A stretch of 64,000 nucleotides of DNA, from the NCBI GenBank assembly GCA_040768585.1, contig JAXGMQ010000001.1, positions 1,674,001 through 1,738,000 on the forward strand, written 5' to 3'. Under the pieces are notes generated by a model that worked only from the letters and a program-made list of their open reading frames with translations, did not search any database and was not told where the DNA came from. Shown one piece after another: positions 26,248 through 35,424 of this stretch. Position 1 is the stretch's first letter, and every line of letters begins with the position of its first letter. The position numbers were made by a program, and so were the translations under genes. Source of the stretch: JAXGMQ01 sp040768585. GTDB lineage: Bacteria; Caldisericota; Caldisericia; JAAYUI01.

Positions 26248-27648
26248 GTGGCGAAAAGGCAAACGGTTTTAATCGCAGACGACGAAGAGGGGATAAGAGA
26301 CCTCTTAGGCGAGATTTGCGAGGAGGAAGGGTGGCAGGTTCTCTTTGCTGCTGACGGCAAGGAAGCGCTAGCAAAAGCCAAAAAATCTCTTCCAGACGCC
26401 ATCGTCATGGATGTTCGCATGCCTCTGATGGATGGCATTAAAACTTTCGGCAAGATGAAAGAGGCCGGCATCGATGTCCCTGTTATTCTCATGACCGCCT
26501 ATGGTTCATCTGAGGTTGCCATCGAGGCGATGAAGCAGGGAGCCTATGACTACGTCACAAAACCCTTCGACATTGAAGAGATGCGAATCCAGATTCGCAA
26601 AGCGCTTCAGCTTCGGGAACTCACTGCCGAGGTCTTTACACTCAAGACAGGACTTACCGCAAATTACAGGCTTGAGGAGCTTATCGGAAGCTCATCAGCT
26701 ATGCAACAGGTATACAAATCAATTGGTCGAATAGCAGCGTCTGATGCTACGGTTTTGATTCGTGGTGAATCTGGTACTGGTAAGGATGTTGTAGCGAGGG
26801 CGATTCAGCAGAACTCAAACCGTCGGGACAAGCCGTTTGTGGCGATCAACTGCGCTGCTATCCCTGAGGGGCTTCTTGAATCTGAGCTTTTTGGTCATGA
26901 AAAGGGCTCGTTCACAGATGCTCACACGCAGCACAAGGGCAAGTTTGAACAAGCCGCCGATGGAACCATTTTCCTGGACGAGGTTGGCGATATGTCACTC
27001 CCGCTTCAGGCAAAGGTTCTAAGAGTTCTTCAGGACAGAACCTACGAGCGCGTTGGCGGTAAAGAAATGCTTCTCTCCGAAGCAAGAGTGTTGGCTGCTA
27101 CTAACCAAGACCTTGAGACTCTTGTCAGAAGCAAGCAGTTCAGGGAAGACCTCTATTACAGGCTCAACGTGGTCACAATCACGCTTCCTCCGCTCCGAGA
27201 ACGCAAAGAGGACATCGAAGACCTCGTTGACCACTTTGTGAAGAAGTACTGCAAAAAATACGAAAAGGTAATCGCGGGCATTTCACCACAAGCCGTGAAG
27301 TACCTCACCGCATATGATTGGCCAGGCAATGTCAGAGAGCTTGAGAACGCTGTCGCCAGAGCTGTCATCATCGCCAACTCACCGCTCATACTTCCTGAAT
27401 ACCTTCCGCACACAATCTCAAGCTATCGGGCAAGAGACCCAATGTTCCCCAAAAAGGGTGTGCTTCCGAAACTGCATGACGCCGTTGGAGAACTTGAGGC
27501 GAGTTTGATAAAGAGAGCGTTGATTGAGACAAAAGGAAACCGGACAAAAGCAGCACAAATACTGGGAATTCCAAGACGTTCACTGTACACAAAATTACAG
27601 GATTACAACATAAATCTGGAGGAGCTTGAACCAGGTAATGAGATATAG
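26248..27648 (+). CDS. NtrC-type sigma54 response regulator
   Basis: The product is 466 residues from GTG 26248, chosen because ggga lies 7 nt upstream; GTG 26242 in the same frame is the alternative. The receiver domain (1-120) has the acidic pair IADDEE, phospho-Asp55 (AIVMDVRMP) and Lys105 (TKP). The AAA+ domain has Walker A GESGTGKD, Walker B IFLDEVGD and arginine-finger region blocks (RLNVVTITLPPLRERKEDI). The sigma54-contact loop reads GSFTDA instead of GAFTGA. The C-terminus is a Fis-type helix-turn-helix (GNRTKAAQILGIPRRSLYTKL). No histidine kinase is adjacent. The next gene, a giant surface protein, starts 77 nt downstream on the same strand. Confidence 0.93.
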   Translation: MAKRQTVLIADDEEGIRDLLGEICEEEGWQVLFAADGKEALAKAKKSLPDAIVMDVRMPLMDGIKTFGKMKEAGIDVPVILMTAYGSSEVAIEAMKQGAYDYVTKPFDIEEMRIQIRKALQLRELTAEVFTLKTGLTANYRLEELIGSSSAMQQVYKSIGRIAASDATVLIRGESGTGKDVVARAIQQNSNRRDKPFVAINCAAIPEGLLESELFGHEKGSFTDAHTQHKGKFEQAADGTIFLDEVGDMSLPLQAKVLRVLQDRTYERVGGKEMLLSEARVLAATNQDLETLVRSKQFREDLYYRLNVVTITLPPLRERKEDIEDLVDHFVKKYCKKYEKVIAGISPQAVKYLTAYDWPGNVRELENAVARAVIIANSPLILPEYLPHTISSYRARDPMFPKKGVLPKLHDAVGELEASLIKRALIETKGNRTKAAQILGIPRRSLYTKLQDYNINLEELEPGNEI

Positions 27649-27724
27649 CGTAATTTCAAGCAAGTTTGATAAAGGAATTAATAAGTCGGCTTTGTTGCCG
27701 CGCCAGAAGAAAGGAGCAAGTAAC

Positions 27725-30700
27725 ATGAAACGTTTACTTGTTTATCTCTTAGCACTCATGGTTATTATGCCGCTTTTCACGGTTGGCCCGATTTCTGCGG
27801 ATGTGAAAAATGTGCAGGTAATACCGTACCCAAAAACAGCTGGAAAAATGGCTTCATACCACATCTCCTTCAACGTCACTCGACCGCTTGAAGCAAACAA
27901 GGACAGCATCCAGATCACTCTGCCTGCCGAAACCCTTGTGCCAGACTTTGTTTCATCCTCAGTTGTGTCGGTCAATCCCCAGAAACTCATCGGCGCTGAC
28001 TACAAACTCAACTACGAGACTGGACAGATAACATTCATTGACCCACTTCGCGAGGGAGACATGGTGAGAGCTTCGTATACATATGAAGCATCCGAAGACT
28101 ACACCATGATGCCAATTCAGAGCAAGGTTAGATTCTTTGACAGAACGTTTGACATGCTTCGAGTCTCAACAGACCCAAGCGATCCGAGAAGCAATAACGG
28201 TCAGTTTGACCCGGGCGAGTGGGTGTACGAAGACAGAGACAACGATGGAAGAATCTCACCCGGTGACAGACGACTTATGGTCATGAAGTATGTCATAGGC
28301 GGGGATTCTACAACTGATCCACCCACCCCTGGAAGCGATGCCAAACAGAATTCTATTGTTGCCCCTGGCGACCTCGACTGTGACAACTGTAGCAACACTG
28401 CGGGTAACCCCACCCCACTCAACCCACTCATCCCACTCTCCATCGTCAGACTCGTTATGCTCGATATCAACAATGACGGCATATACAACGAGGGTGACTA
28501 TCTGTTTGATGACAGAGACCATTCCGACACAGTTTCCCGCAACGACCTTATGATAACGGGTATTGTGGATTACCCCGCAGGTTCAGTGGTTGCATACAAT
28601 GACCCAGACTACAGGGACAGAAACATGGACGCCGAGCAGGCAGCCGTCCCACTCCAGATTTACTCCTTTGACCAGACTGTGAACCTTGCCGATCAGCGTT
28701 TTGTGTGGCGTCACATCGATGATGGCTCAACCGTTGGAAAGTATGACCCAGGTGAGGCTATCTATTTGGATGGTCCATACGACAGCGATGGTGATGGTAC
28801 TCTTGATGCGTCGCTCTCAACATTCAGCGTTGACATGGGTGATACCCGTATGACATCAGTCACCATCATCGACAACGGTGTTCCCTTCTTCTACCCAGCC
28901 GGTTCTGTCGTTGCGCAGACTGACCGAGATGTCGGCAGACGTCTCATCAGTTTCCAGATAGCAACAGGTGAGGAAGAGGGATTCCTTGATGTCAACACAG
29001 ATGCCGGTGCGCTTGTTGGCTACTATGATCCTGGTGAACCAATCTACAGGAACAGTAATGGAAGATCTGGTTTCCTTTATAACACAACGCTTGGTGGTGT
29101 GCAGACAAACGCAATGCCACAACCTGGTGATGTCAGACTCTCCACTTGGTCGATTGCAGCCTATGCACAGGGAACAGCTGTAGATACACGTCATGCTGAC
29201 CATGGCGACCAGCTCATGGACTTCAACAAAGCTCCAACGCAGATTCCTGAACTCATGGTCGTTGATATTAACGGTCAGCGCGACATGGCGTTCCCGGTTC
29301 CCCAGAGATTCCCACTTGAAATCAATCTCAACACAGCTTTTTCAAGCTACACAGGAGCGATGTTCGAAGAGAACTATGATGGCACCTCAAACGCGTCAGC
29401 GCCCAACCCGACGATTGTGGGAAATAGGTACTACTACAACAGATCGACTGGTACCTCCATCTCAGAGGATAGCTATGTGTTTGGTTCATGGCTCTATCGC
29501 GACAATGACCAGTCGGGTTCAGTTTCAGTTGGTGATACGAGACTTACCCAGATTGATATGCAGTTTGGCCTAACAAAGGTCACATACTCAGCGGGTTCAT
29601 CCGTCAAAGAGGGTGAGCTTGACGTCAGATCTCTTGCCACCACCCAGGGCCCACTCATGCTTGTTGAGCCAACAATCTGTAACGTTATGGATCCAAGCTA
29701 TCCGCCAACATTTACTCCAACATACTACGAAATCAAGCACACCGAGAACATTGCCGTAAATAACAAATACGACCCGGGTGAATTCCTTTACATTGACCTT
29801 GATAACCTAGCCGGATCAAATGTGGGCAATGGTATTGTTGATGGCGCAACTGGAGCTATAGGCCCAATGAGTGACTTCTCAGACTGCCGTCTTGTGCCAG
29901 TTGGCGTCACATCATTTGGCAACAAGGCAATCTCGACTAACTTCCCGCTCATCGGTGAGACACTCACAAGGGGTTGGGCAAGAATCGAGAATAAAGTCGT
30001 CATCCCATACGCTCAGGCAGGAATGACTGAGTCTAGGCTCGATTCCAACAACATTAGAATTCTCCCAACCCTTGAACCACCAATGCCACCATCATACCTC
30101 CACGGAGATGTATTCACACTTCCAGGTGGACGTTCAGCTCTCACGAGCTCCGGTGAGTGGTGGATTAAGGTTACAGCGGTCAATGAATATGGCGAGGGTG
30201 AGTTCTCCGAGTCAATCCAGGTTAATTTTGTCTCAGGTGACACAACAAACGCTCTCAATATCTCCTGGGCACCTGTGCCATATGCAAGAGCCTACAGGAT
30301 ATACAAATCCAGAAACGAAACATACTTCCCGCACTCTGCACTCCTCGCTGAGGTGAAGGCACCAATCACAAGTTATATCGACAAGGGCACAACAATCACT
30401 GAAGGTACACTTCCATATCCATATAGAGCATCGTTTGTAAACCTTTGGCGCAGCAGACTCGGAATCGAGACTGAGCTTGTCGAGTTCAAGTGCGCTGACT
30501 ATGAGATAAACCTTGAAACAGGCCAGATATCCTTCCGAAGAGCACTTAAGCCATATGAAATTGTTCTTGCAAACTACAAGTATGCCGAGGACAAGGGTGT
30601 GCTTGGCCCAAGTGGCGACCCATGCACAACTGTTGGTCATCAGGACGAGGATGTCTATGTCGATGTGCAGCATGGAGTTGGTAAACTTCTTCACTATCCA

Positions 30701-33445
30701 GCGGTAGACCCCAAGATTGATCCGTTGCATTACTGTTTCAGACTGTGGAGAGCTCCAACCATTGACCCAGCAAATCCATTCCTGCTTCGTGAAGGTTCGG
30801 ATTACACAATCGATTATGAGACTGGTGAGATCAAGTTCTCAGCTCACATTGTCAGTGAGGGTGACATAATTACTGCTGACTATGACTCATATGAGGGTGT
30901 TATGGGCGAGTCTCTTGTCGAGGCGATCTCCTCTGGAATCACCTCGGCGCGTTGTCAAGCTCCTGTGCTTCCAGAATCTTACACAATCAGTAAAGCTGTT
31001 GCATTGAAGTCATCGCCACAAATAAAGATAACAAGCGGGCCAAACGGTCACCAACTCATCTTCACAACCCCTGTTGATATCTTTGTTGACCCGGACAACG
31101 ACCAGTCAACACCTGATGTTGTTATGACGCTCAATAGACCAGGTAGACAGTTTAACACATACGATAAGGGCGCGGTTCGCAACCCACAGAAGTCTGGTAT
31201 GTACCAGCTCTGGGTTCAGACGTCACAGGAACAGACCCCAATCCTCTCACAGCCATATGAAATCACAGCTGACACATCAGCTGATGACATGCAGCTCAAG
31301 ATTATCTCACCACAGGTTTCATCACAACTTGCGACAGACCCGCCATGCTCCTGCAAGGATGCAGCAGCAACATCAGGACAGGCGATGTCAATTGTTGCCC
31401 AGCTCTCAGATGGCACGAACGGAATACCTGGTGTGTACCTCAGGTTTGAGATTGCAGAAACGGTTTCACCACCATCAACCTTCAGTTCTGCCGACTTGGT
31501 GCAGACAAATGACCAGGGACTTGCTTCTGTTGTACTCAACACATCGGCAACACCTGGTATTACAAAAGTAAAAATTTATCTACAGGATGACCCATCGCTT
31601 TGCAGATGCGTATCAATTAATACTGGCCCGCCAGTTTTGGTCGACCGAATTGTTGTGACACCTGGTCCGACACTCGCGCTCTCACCGGGCTCTCAGCAGC
31701 AGTTTACTGCCCAGGCATTCAAGGCAAATGGTGCCGAGATTCCAGGAGTTGACTTTACATGGGCAGCTGATTGTGGAAACATCAGTCAAGCCGGTGTCTA
31801 TACAGCGCCACTTGACTCGGGCGGGACATGCCATGTCTATGCGAGAGCTCATGGCAAAGAAGGCTTGACAACAGTATCGATTGTTAACCGTCCGTCGAGA
31901 ATCACAGTTGACCCGTCATCAGCCATTATTGCAACTGGCTCATCCAAGAAATTCACAGCCCAGGCTTACGATGACGTGGGTAACCCAATGAGTATCCCAG
32001 TCAACTGGTCGATTGAGCCAGCTGGTCTCGGTGTGTTTGCCGAGGATGGAACATTCACTGCAGGCAGCATCTCAGGCACAGGAACTGTTAAAGCTTGTTC
32101 AGCTGGTGTTTGCGGAACAGCCACGATCACGGTTCAGGCTGCGGGCAATATCAAGAGTATTAAAGTAATGCCCGATAACGTGACCATGAAGGTTGGCGGC
32201 ACACAGCAATTTACCGCTAAGGTTCTCGACCAGAATGGATATGAGATTGCCGGAGCCCCAATCACCTGGATTGTCAACCCGTCAAACATGGGTGTTGTTA
32301 GTTCAAATGGATTGTTCACTGCTGTAAGTTCTGGAACCGCAATCATCATTGCTCAATCCGGCACAATAACGGGCATGGCAGTTGTAAACATCGTCCAGAT
32401 TGCACGACTTGAACTCACTCCTTCGAGTGTTACAGTGCAAACCGGACAGACCCAGCAGTTCCAGGCAATTGCCTATGATGTCAATGGTGCAGCAATTCCT
32501 GGTATGACCTACACATGGAGTGCAACGCCGTCTGGTATCGGTATTATAGATCAGACCGGTCGTTTCACAGCGACAGGTATGAGCGGTCAAACTGGTGTCA
32601 TCATGGTGCAAGCGGCGGGACTCTCTGCGACGGCTCAGGTGACGATCGGCACGAAGGACAACACTCCGCCAGTTGTGAATCCGTCTGCAGGTGGAATCCA
32701 GAATGGTGATACAGTAACACCTGGAACAAACCAGATTAAACTTACTATCACTGATGAGTCAGGAATATCGTCCGTGACAATCAATGGTATTCCGGCATCG
32801 ACAGATGTGACAGGAAACTGGGTAGCGACCGTCAATGTGAATAAGGGTGCAAACACATATACAGTCAGAGTAAAAGACACAAACGGCAATGAGCAGGTGT
32901 ATACGATGACGGTGTATGGCTCATATCTTGATAAGATGGTTATGAGAGTACCAACAAATACCCAGGCTGATAATCCTTATGCTGATGTCACAAAGGATGG
33001 CACGACAAGCAGAATCAAATTGAAAACATCGCCAGAGATTACAACTATATCCGGTGGTAGCACATTTGTTGGACTTCGTGATCTTGCTGAGACACTCTTT
33101 AACGCAGTGACAGACAAGGGTGGTAACGTCGAATATGATTCTGCGACAAGGAAGATTACTGTAACCGTTAAGAGATCCGATGGAAGGGTTCAGGTACTCG
33201 AGACCGTTATTGGACAGAAAGACTTCAGAGTCACAACTACACAGCCAAACGGCTCGATCAACGTCGAAGACTTCAATCTTGGCACAACAGCAGCACCTTA
33301 CATTGGTTCGACTGCGACGGGTTCAAGAACTTCAAACTACAACAGTACAATGGTTCCAATGAGAGCCTTTACTGAAGCTCTAGGCGGAGAGGTGTTCTGG
33401 GAAAGAGATGGCGAGAGAGTAGCCTCATTTGAATTCCGTCCGTAG
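27725..33445 (+). CDS. Giant secreted multidomain surface protein with novel DPGE repeats
   Basis: The product is 1906 residues. The ATG at 27725 is chosen for the aaaggag site and the signal peptide MKRLLVYLLALMVIMPLFTVGPISA; the frame opens 99 nt earlier inside the regulator gene. Residues ~150-770 carry about six copies of a unit '(Y/F)DPGE..Y.D.D.DG..S.GD.RL ... YPAGS.VA', whose acidic loop looks calcium-binding. A motif 'DY.(I/L).(Y/L)ETG.I.F....' followed by an alternating Y-rich strand occurs three times. FN3 lies near 785-890, four Big_2-type Ig domains at ~1308-1642 (VTPG...L.PGSQQQFTAQAF), an Ig-like domain at 1645-1737 and a stalk module at 1740-1906. The role is probably surface layer, adhesion or polysaccharide contact. 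Confidence 0.85.
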   Translation: MKRLLVYLLALMVIMPLFTVGPISADVKNVQVIPYPKTAGKMASYHISFNVTRPLEANKDSIQITLPAETLVPDFVSSSVVSVNPQKLIGADYKLNYETGQITFIDPLREGDMVRASYTYEASEDYTMMPIQSKVRFFDRTFDMLRVSTDPSDPRSNNGQFDPGEWVYEDRDNDGRISPGDRRLMVMKYVIGGDSTTDPPTPGSDAKQNSIVAPGDLDCDNCSNTAGNPTPLNPLIPLSIVRLVMLDINNDGIYNEGDYLFDDRDHSDTVSRNDLMITGIVDYPAGSVVAYNDPDYRDRNMDAEQAAVPLQIYSFDQTVNLADQRFVWRHIDDGSTVGKYDPGEAIYLDGPYDSDGDGTLDASLSTFSVDMGDTRMTSVTIIDNGVPFFYPAGSVVAQTDRDVGRRLISFQIATGEEEGFLDVNTDAGALVGYYDPGEPIYRNSNGRSGFLYNTTLGGVQTNAMPQPGDVRLSTWSIAAYAQGTAVDTRHADHGDQLMDFNKAPTQIPELMVVDINGQRDMAFPVPQRFPLEINLNTAFSSYTGAMFEENYDGTSNASAPNPTIVGNRYYYNRSTGTSISEDSYVFGSWLYRDNDQSGSVSVGDTRLTQIDMQFGLTKVTYSAGSSVKEGELDVRSLATTQGPLMLVEPTICNVMDPSYPPTFTPTYYEIKHTENIAVNNKYDPGEFLYIDLDNLAGSNVGNGIVDGATGAIGPMSDFSDCRLVPVGVTSFGNKAISTNFPLIGETLTRGWARIENKVVIPYAQAGMTESRLDSNNIRILPTLEPPMPPSYLHGDVFTLPGGRSALTSSGEWWIKVTAVNEYGEGEFSESIQVNFVSGDTTNALNISWAPVPYARAYRIYKSRNETYFPHSALLAEVKAPITSYIDKGTTITEGTLPYPYRASFVNLWRSRLGIETELVEFKCADYEINLETGQISFRRALKPYEIVLANYKYAEDKGVLGPSGDPCTTVGHQDEDVYVDVQHGVGKLLHYPAVDPKIDPLHYCFRLWRAPTIDPANPFLLREGSDYTIDYETGEIKFSAHIVSEGDIITADYDSYEGVMGESLVEAISSGITSARCQAPVLPESYTISKAVALKSSPQIKITSGPNGHQLIFTTPVDIFVDPDNDQSTPDVVMTLNRPGRQFNTYDKGAVRNPQKSGMYQLWVQTSQEQTPILSQPYEITADTSADDMQLKIISPQVSSQLATDPPCSCKDAAATSGQAMSIVAQLSDGTNGIPGVYLRFEIAETVSPPSTFSSADLVQTNDQGLASVVLNTSATPGITKVKIYLQDDPSLCRCVSINTGPPVLVDRIVVTPGPTLALSPGSQQQFTAQAFKANGAEIPGVDFTWAADCGNISQAGVYTAPLDSGGTCHVYARAHGKEGLTTVSIVNRPSRITVDPSSAIIATGSSKKFTAQAYDDVGNPMSIPVNWSIEPAGLGVFAEDGTFTAGSISGTGTVKACSAGVCGTATITVQAAGNIKSIKVMPDNVTMKVGGTQQFTAKVLDQNGYEIAGAPITWIVNPSNMGVVSSNGLFTAVSSGTAIIIAQSGTITGMAVVNIVQIARLELTPSSVTVQTGQTQQFQAIAYDVNGAAIPGMTYTWSATPSGIGIIDQTGRFTATGMSGQTGVIMVQAAGLSATAQVTIGTKDNTPPVVNPSAGGIQNGDTVTPGTNQIKLTITDESGISSVTINGIPASTDVTGNWVATVNVNKGANTYTVRVKDTNGNEQVYTMTVYGSYLDKMVMRVPTNTQADNPYADVTKDGTTSRIKLKTSPEITTISGGSTFVGLRDLAETLFNAVTDKGGNVEYDSATRKITVTVKRSDGRVQVLETVIGQKDFRVTTTQPNGSINVEDFNLGTTAAPYIGSTATGSRTSNYNSTMVPMRAFTEALGGEVFWERDGERVASFEFRP

Positions 33446-33478
33446 TAGATTTTTGTAGAAAACAGCTACTTGAAAAAA

Positions 33479-33508
33479 GCCCCCGTTCTTTGTTGGTCGG
33501 GGGCTTTT
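33479..33508 (+). terminator. Rho-independent terminator
   Basis: A stem gcccccg / cgggggc with a 12-nt loop is followed by TTTT. It is preceded by AAAAAA, so it may also act for the minus-strand operon ending at 33620. Confidence 0.85.
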
Positions 33509-33619
33509 GTGTTTATTCTGGATCGTTTTGTGTAAACCTCTTGATTCTAAACCTTGTACCCCAATGGTCTGCAGGGTCCATAGGTGTGGTTTTGGTGGTA
33601 GTCTATTTTCCCTTCCTGA

Positions 33620-34387
33620 TTACTTAATAGTCTTTGGTTTTTTTGCCCAAAACACCACCCTGTCGGCTCCCCTGTGATAGGGTCTTCCCTCGTAGTCGCA
33701 GTATTTGTGGATTATCTCAAAACCATGCCTCGTGAGCCAGTACTGAATCTCAGCGCTTGAGACGAGGTAGGAATTCCTGTTGACAGACTGAATTCTCTCC
33801 TTCCCCTGCCTTGTATTTTTGTAAAGACTATACCTGTAGGAGAGCCTCTTTTTCTTCTTATTGAATTTGATTCCCTCTGTTTTGAAACAGAGGCTTGAGT
33901 GTTCCGTGACTGACCCGACACACTCTAGGGTTGGCGGTTGGAGTGAGGAGACCTCCTCGATGTTGGTGTTATCGATAAAGATGAATCCCTCTTCCTTAAG
34001 GCTGGCAAACGCAGTAGAGATTATTCTCTCCTGCTCAAGCGCTGTGCCAAGCTCAAGAAGCGAGTCCCTGCCAACAATTACGAGGTCATATTCGGTTCCC
34101 CAGCTATTCTTTGCAACGTCCGCGATTTGAATGGTTGCATTTGAACCAGAGTGGACAAGTTCCTCTCTGGCGATATTTGCAAAAGCCTCCTGAATCTCTA
34201 TGCCTGTAACGCTGTGACCGTCGAGGGCGAGTGGGATTGTCATCCTACCAGTTCCGCACATAAGCTCACATATCCTGATTTTCTTTTCGCCAATCAGATC
34301 CTGTAGCAGTGTGATATCCATGTTCAAATTTGAACTATCACGAGTTGCACTTTGACTGTTGTGTTTATATTCTATTTCACCGCTCAT
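33620..34387 (-). CDS. Class I SAM-dependent methyltransferase
   Basis: The product is 255 residues from ATG 34387, 8 nt after aaggag; the GTG at 34396 overlaps that site. Motif I (ICELMCGTGRMTIPLALDG) binds SAM, VTGIEIQEAF is motif II, and DLVIVGRDSLLEL stands where motif IV/post-I blocks are found. The C-terminal half is a beta-rich substrate region (RLSYRYSLYKNTRQG) ending in HGFEIIHKYCDYEGRPY, as in small-molecule methyltransferases. The substrate is unknown. It is the last gene of the rsgA-GNAT-methyltransferase strand, 40 nt after the GNAT gene. Confidence 0.85.
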   Translation of the reverse strand: MSGEIEYKHNSQSATRDSSNLNMDITLLQDLIGEKKIRICELMCGTGRMTIPLALDGHSVTGIEIQEAFANIAREELVHSGSNATIQIADVAKNSWGTEYDLVIVGRDSLLELGTALEQERIISTAFASLKEEGFIFIDNTNIEEVSSLQPPTLECVGSVTEHSSLCFKTEGIKFNKKKKRLSYRYSLYKNTRQGKERIQSVNRNSYLVSSAEIQYWLTRHGFEIIHKYCDYEGRPYHRGADRVVFWAKKPKTIK

Positions 34388-34427
34388 GGGTGACACTCCT
34401 TTTTTGTGTTAGTAATGTACCTGCTTG

Positions 34428-35216
34428 TTATTTTGGTTCAGCCATATGTATCATACTATGACCGATAAATCCTGTCCTTCGGGCTAAATTCATACACTCC
34501 TGGTTTTCCTGCCTTAGGAAAAACATCGGCGTTTTGCCCTTTTGCATGATTCTCTTTGATAATTCGAGCAGACAGGCTCTTGCGTATCCTTGTCCCCTTG
34601 ATGATTTTATGGTCTCGGTGTTTTCAATAAGTCCAACATCCTCGGTTTCAAGGGTCATGTTGGCATACGACATAAGCATTCCGTCTCTAATGATGCCACA
34701 GAACACGTTGCCTATTCCAAGAGTTTTTGGGTTGATGACCTGTTTGAATTCGTTTGGGATGACGACATCCTTGAGATTTTTGGACTCAAGTTTGACAACC
34801 GTTGGTATCGCTTTTTCGAACGTGGGTTCTGTTCTGGTGTGAAGGATAATCGGGTGAATTGAGTTGGATGAGAGCATATCCTTGAGGATTTTCCCAATCC
34901 AAGGGGGAAATAGAAGTCTACTCTTTGTGTCGAATGGTATCTGATAAACAAGCGCTTCTGCCGACTCGAAGTCCGAAGCAAAGAGCCAGCTGCCAGACAG
35001 ACAGGAAGGTTTGTCCACAAAAACAGAGCAGGCAGCAATCTTGCCTGTGAATGAATCGATAATGCAAGGTATTGATTTGTCCATTTGTTTCTCTAGTGAA
35101 TTTATCGCAATGCTTGCATGTAGTGGTCGAGTATTCAAATAATCAACAACCTCTGCCGTGTTTTTCTCTTCTATGATGAAGTTTTCTATGTCCACTCTTT
35201 CAATCGATTCGTTCAT
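34428..35216 (-). CDS. GNAT-family N-acetyltransferase
   Basis: The product is 262 residues from ATG 35216, which follows gggaggcgcacaa. The C-terminal half is a GNAT core: FCGIIRDGMLMSYANM, GLIENTETIKSSRGQGYARACLLELSKR (R-G-Q-G-Y-A acetyl-CoA loop, motif A) and FLRQENQECMNLARRTGFIGHSMIHM. This order matches the FR47/GNAT group with an extra N-terminal domain of ~130 residues. The substrate is unknown. It lies between rsgA and the methyltransferase on the same strand. The Shine-Dalgarno is duplicated at 35221-35244. Confidence 0.82.
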   Translation of the reverse strand: MNESIERVDIENFIIEEKNTAEVVDYLNTRPLHASIAINSLEKQMDKSIPCIIDSFTGKIAACSVFVDKPSCLSGSWLFASDFESAEALVYQIPFDTKSRLLFPPWIGKILKDMLSSNSIHPIILHTRTEPTFEKAIPTVVKLESKNLKDVVIPNEFKQVINPKTLGIGNVFCGIIRDGMLMSYANMTLETEDVGLIENTETIKSSRGQGYARACLLELSKRIMQKGKTPMFFLRQENQECMNLARRTGFIGHSMIHMAEPK

Positions 35217-35220
35217 TTGT

Positions 35221-35244
35221 GCGCCTCCCTTCAAGCGCCTCCCT
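35221..35244 (-). repeat. Duplicated Shine-Dalgarno segment before the GNAT gene
   Basis: The 10-mer gcgcctccct occurs twice (35221-35230 and 35235-35244) separated by tcaa. On the minus strand this makes two AGGGAGG sites before the GNAT start, only the nearer one well spaced. Confidence 0.6.
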
Positions 35245-35424
35245 GAGGTGCCAGTCCCTTTATGAGAAGGATGATACCTCAAAAAGTTCTATTCTTGCGG
35301 CGATACGCCTCCTATCGAGGTTTTTGTGGTGTTGTTGAACCAACATTACCTCTTCACTATCTAATACATTCCTAGATGTCTCTTTGTGCATTTTATGTTT
35401 CATTTTGTCCACCTGCTATCCCTT

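Noticed and set aside
26242..27648. GTG at 26242 as start of the NtrC-type gene
   Set aside because: The ggga site would be 1 nt away. GTG 26248 has 7-nt spacing. The choice changes only two residues.
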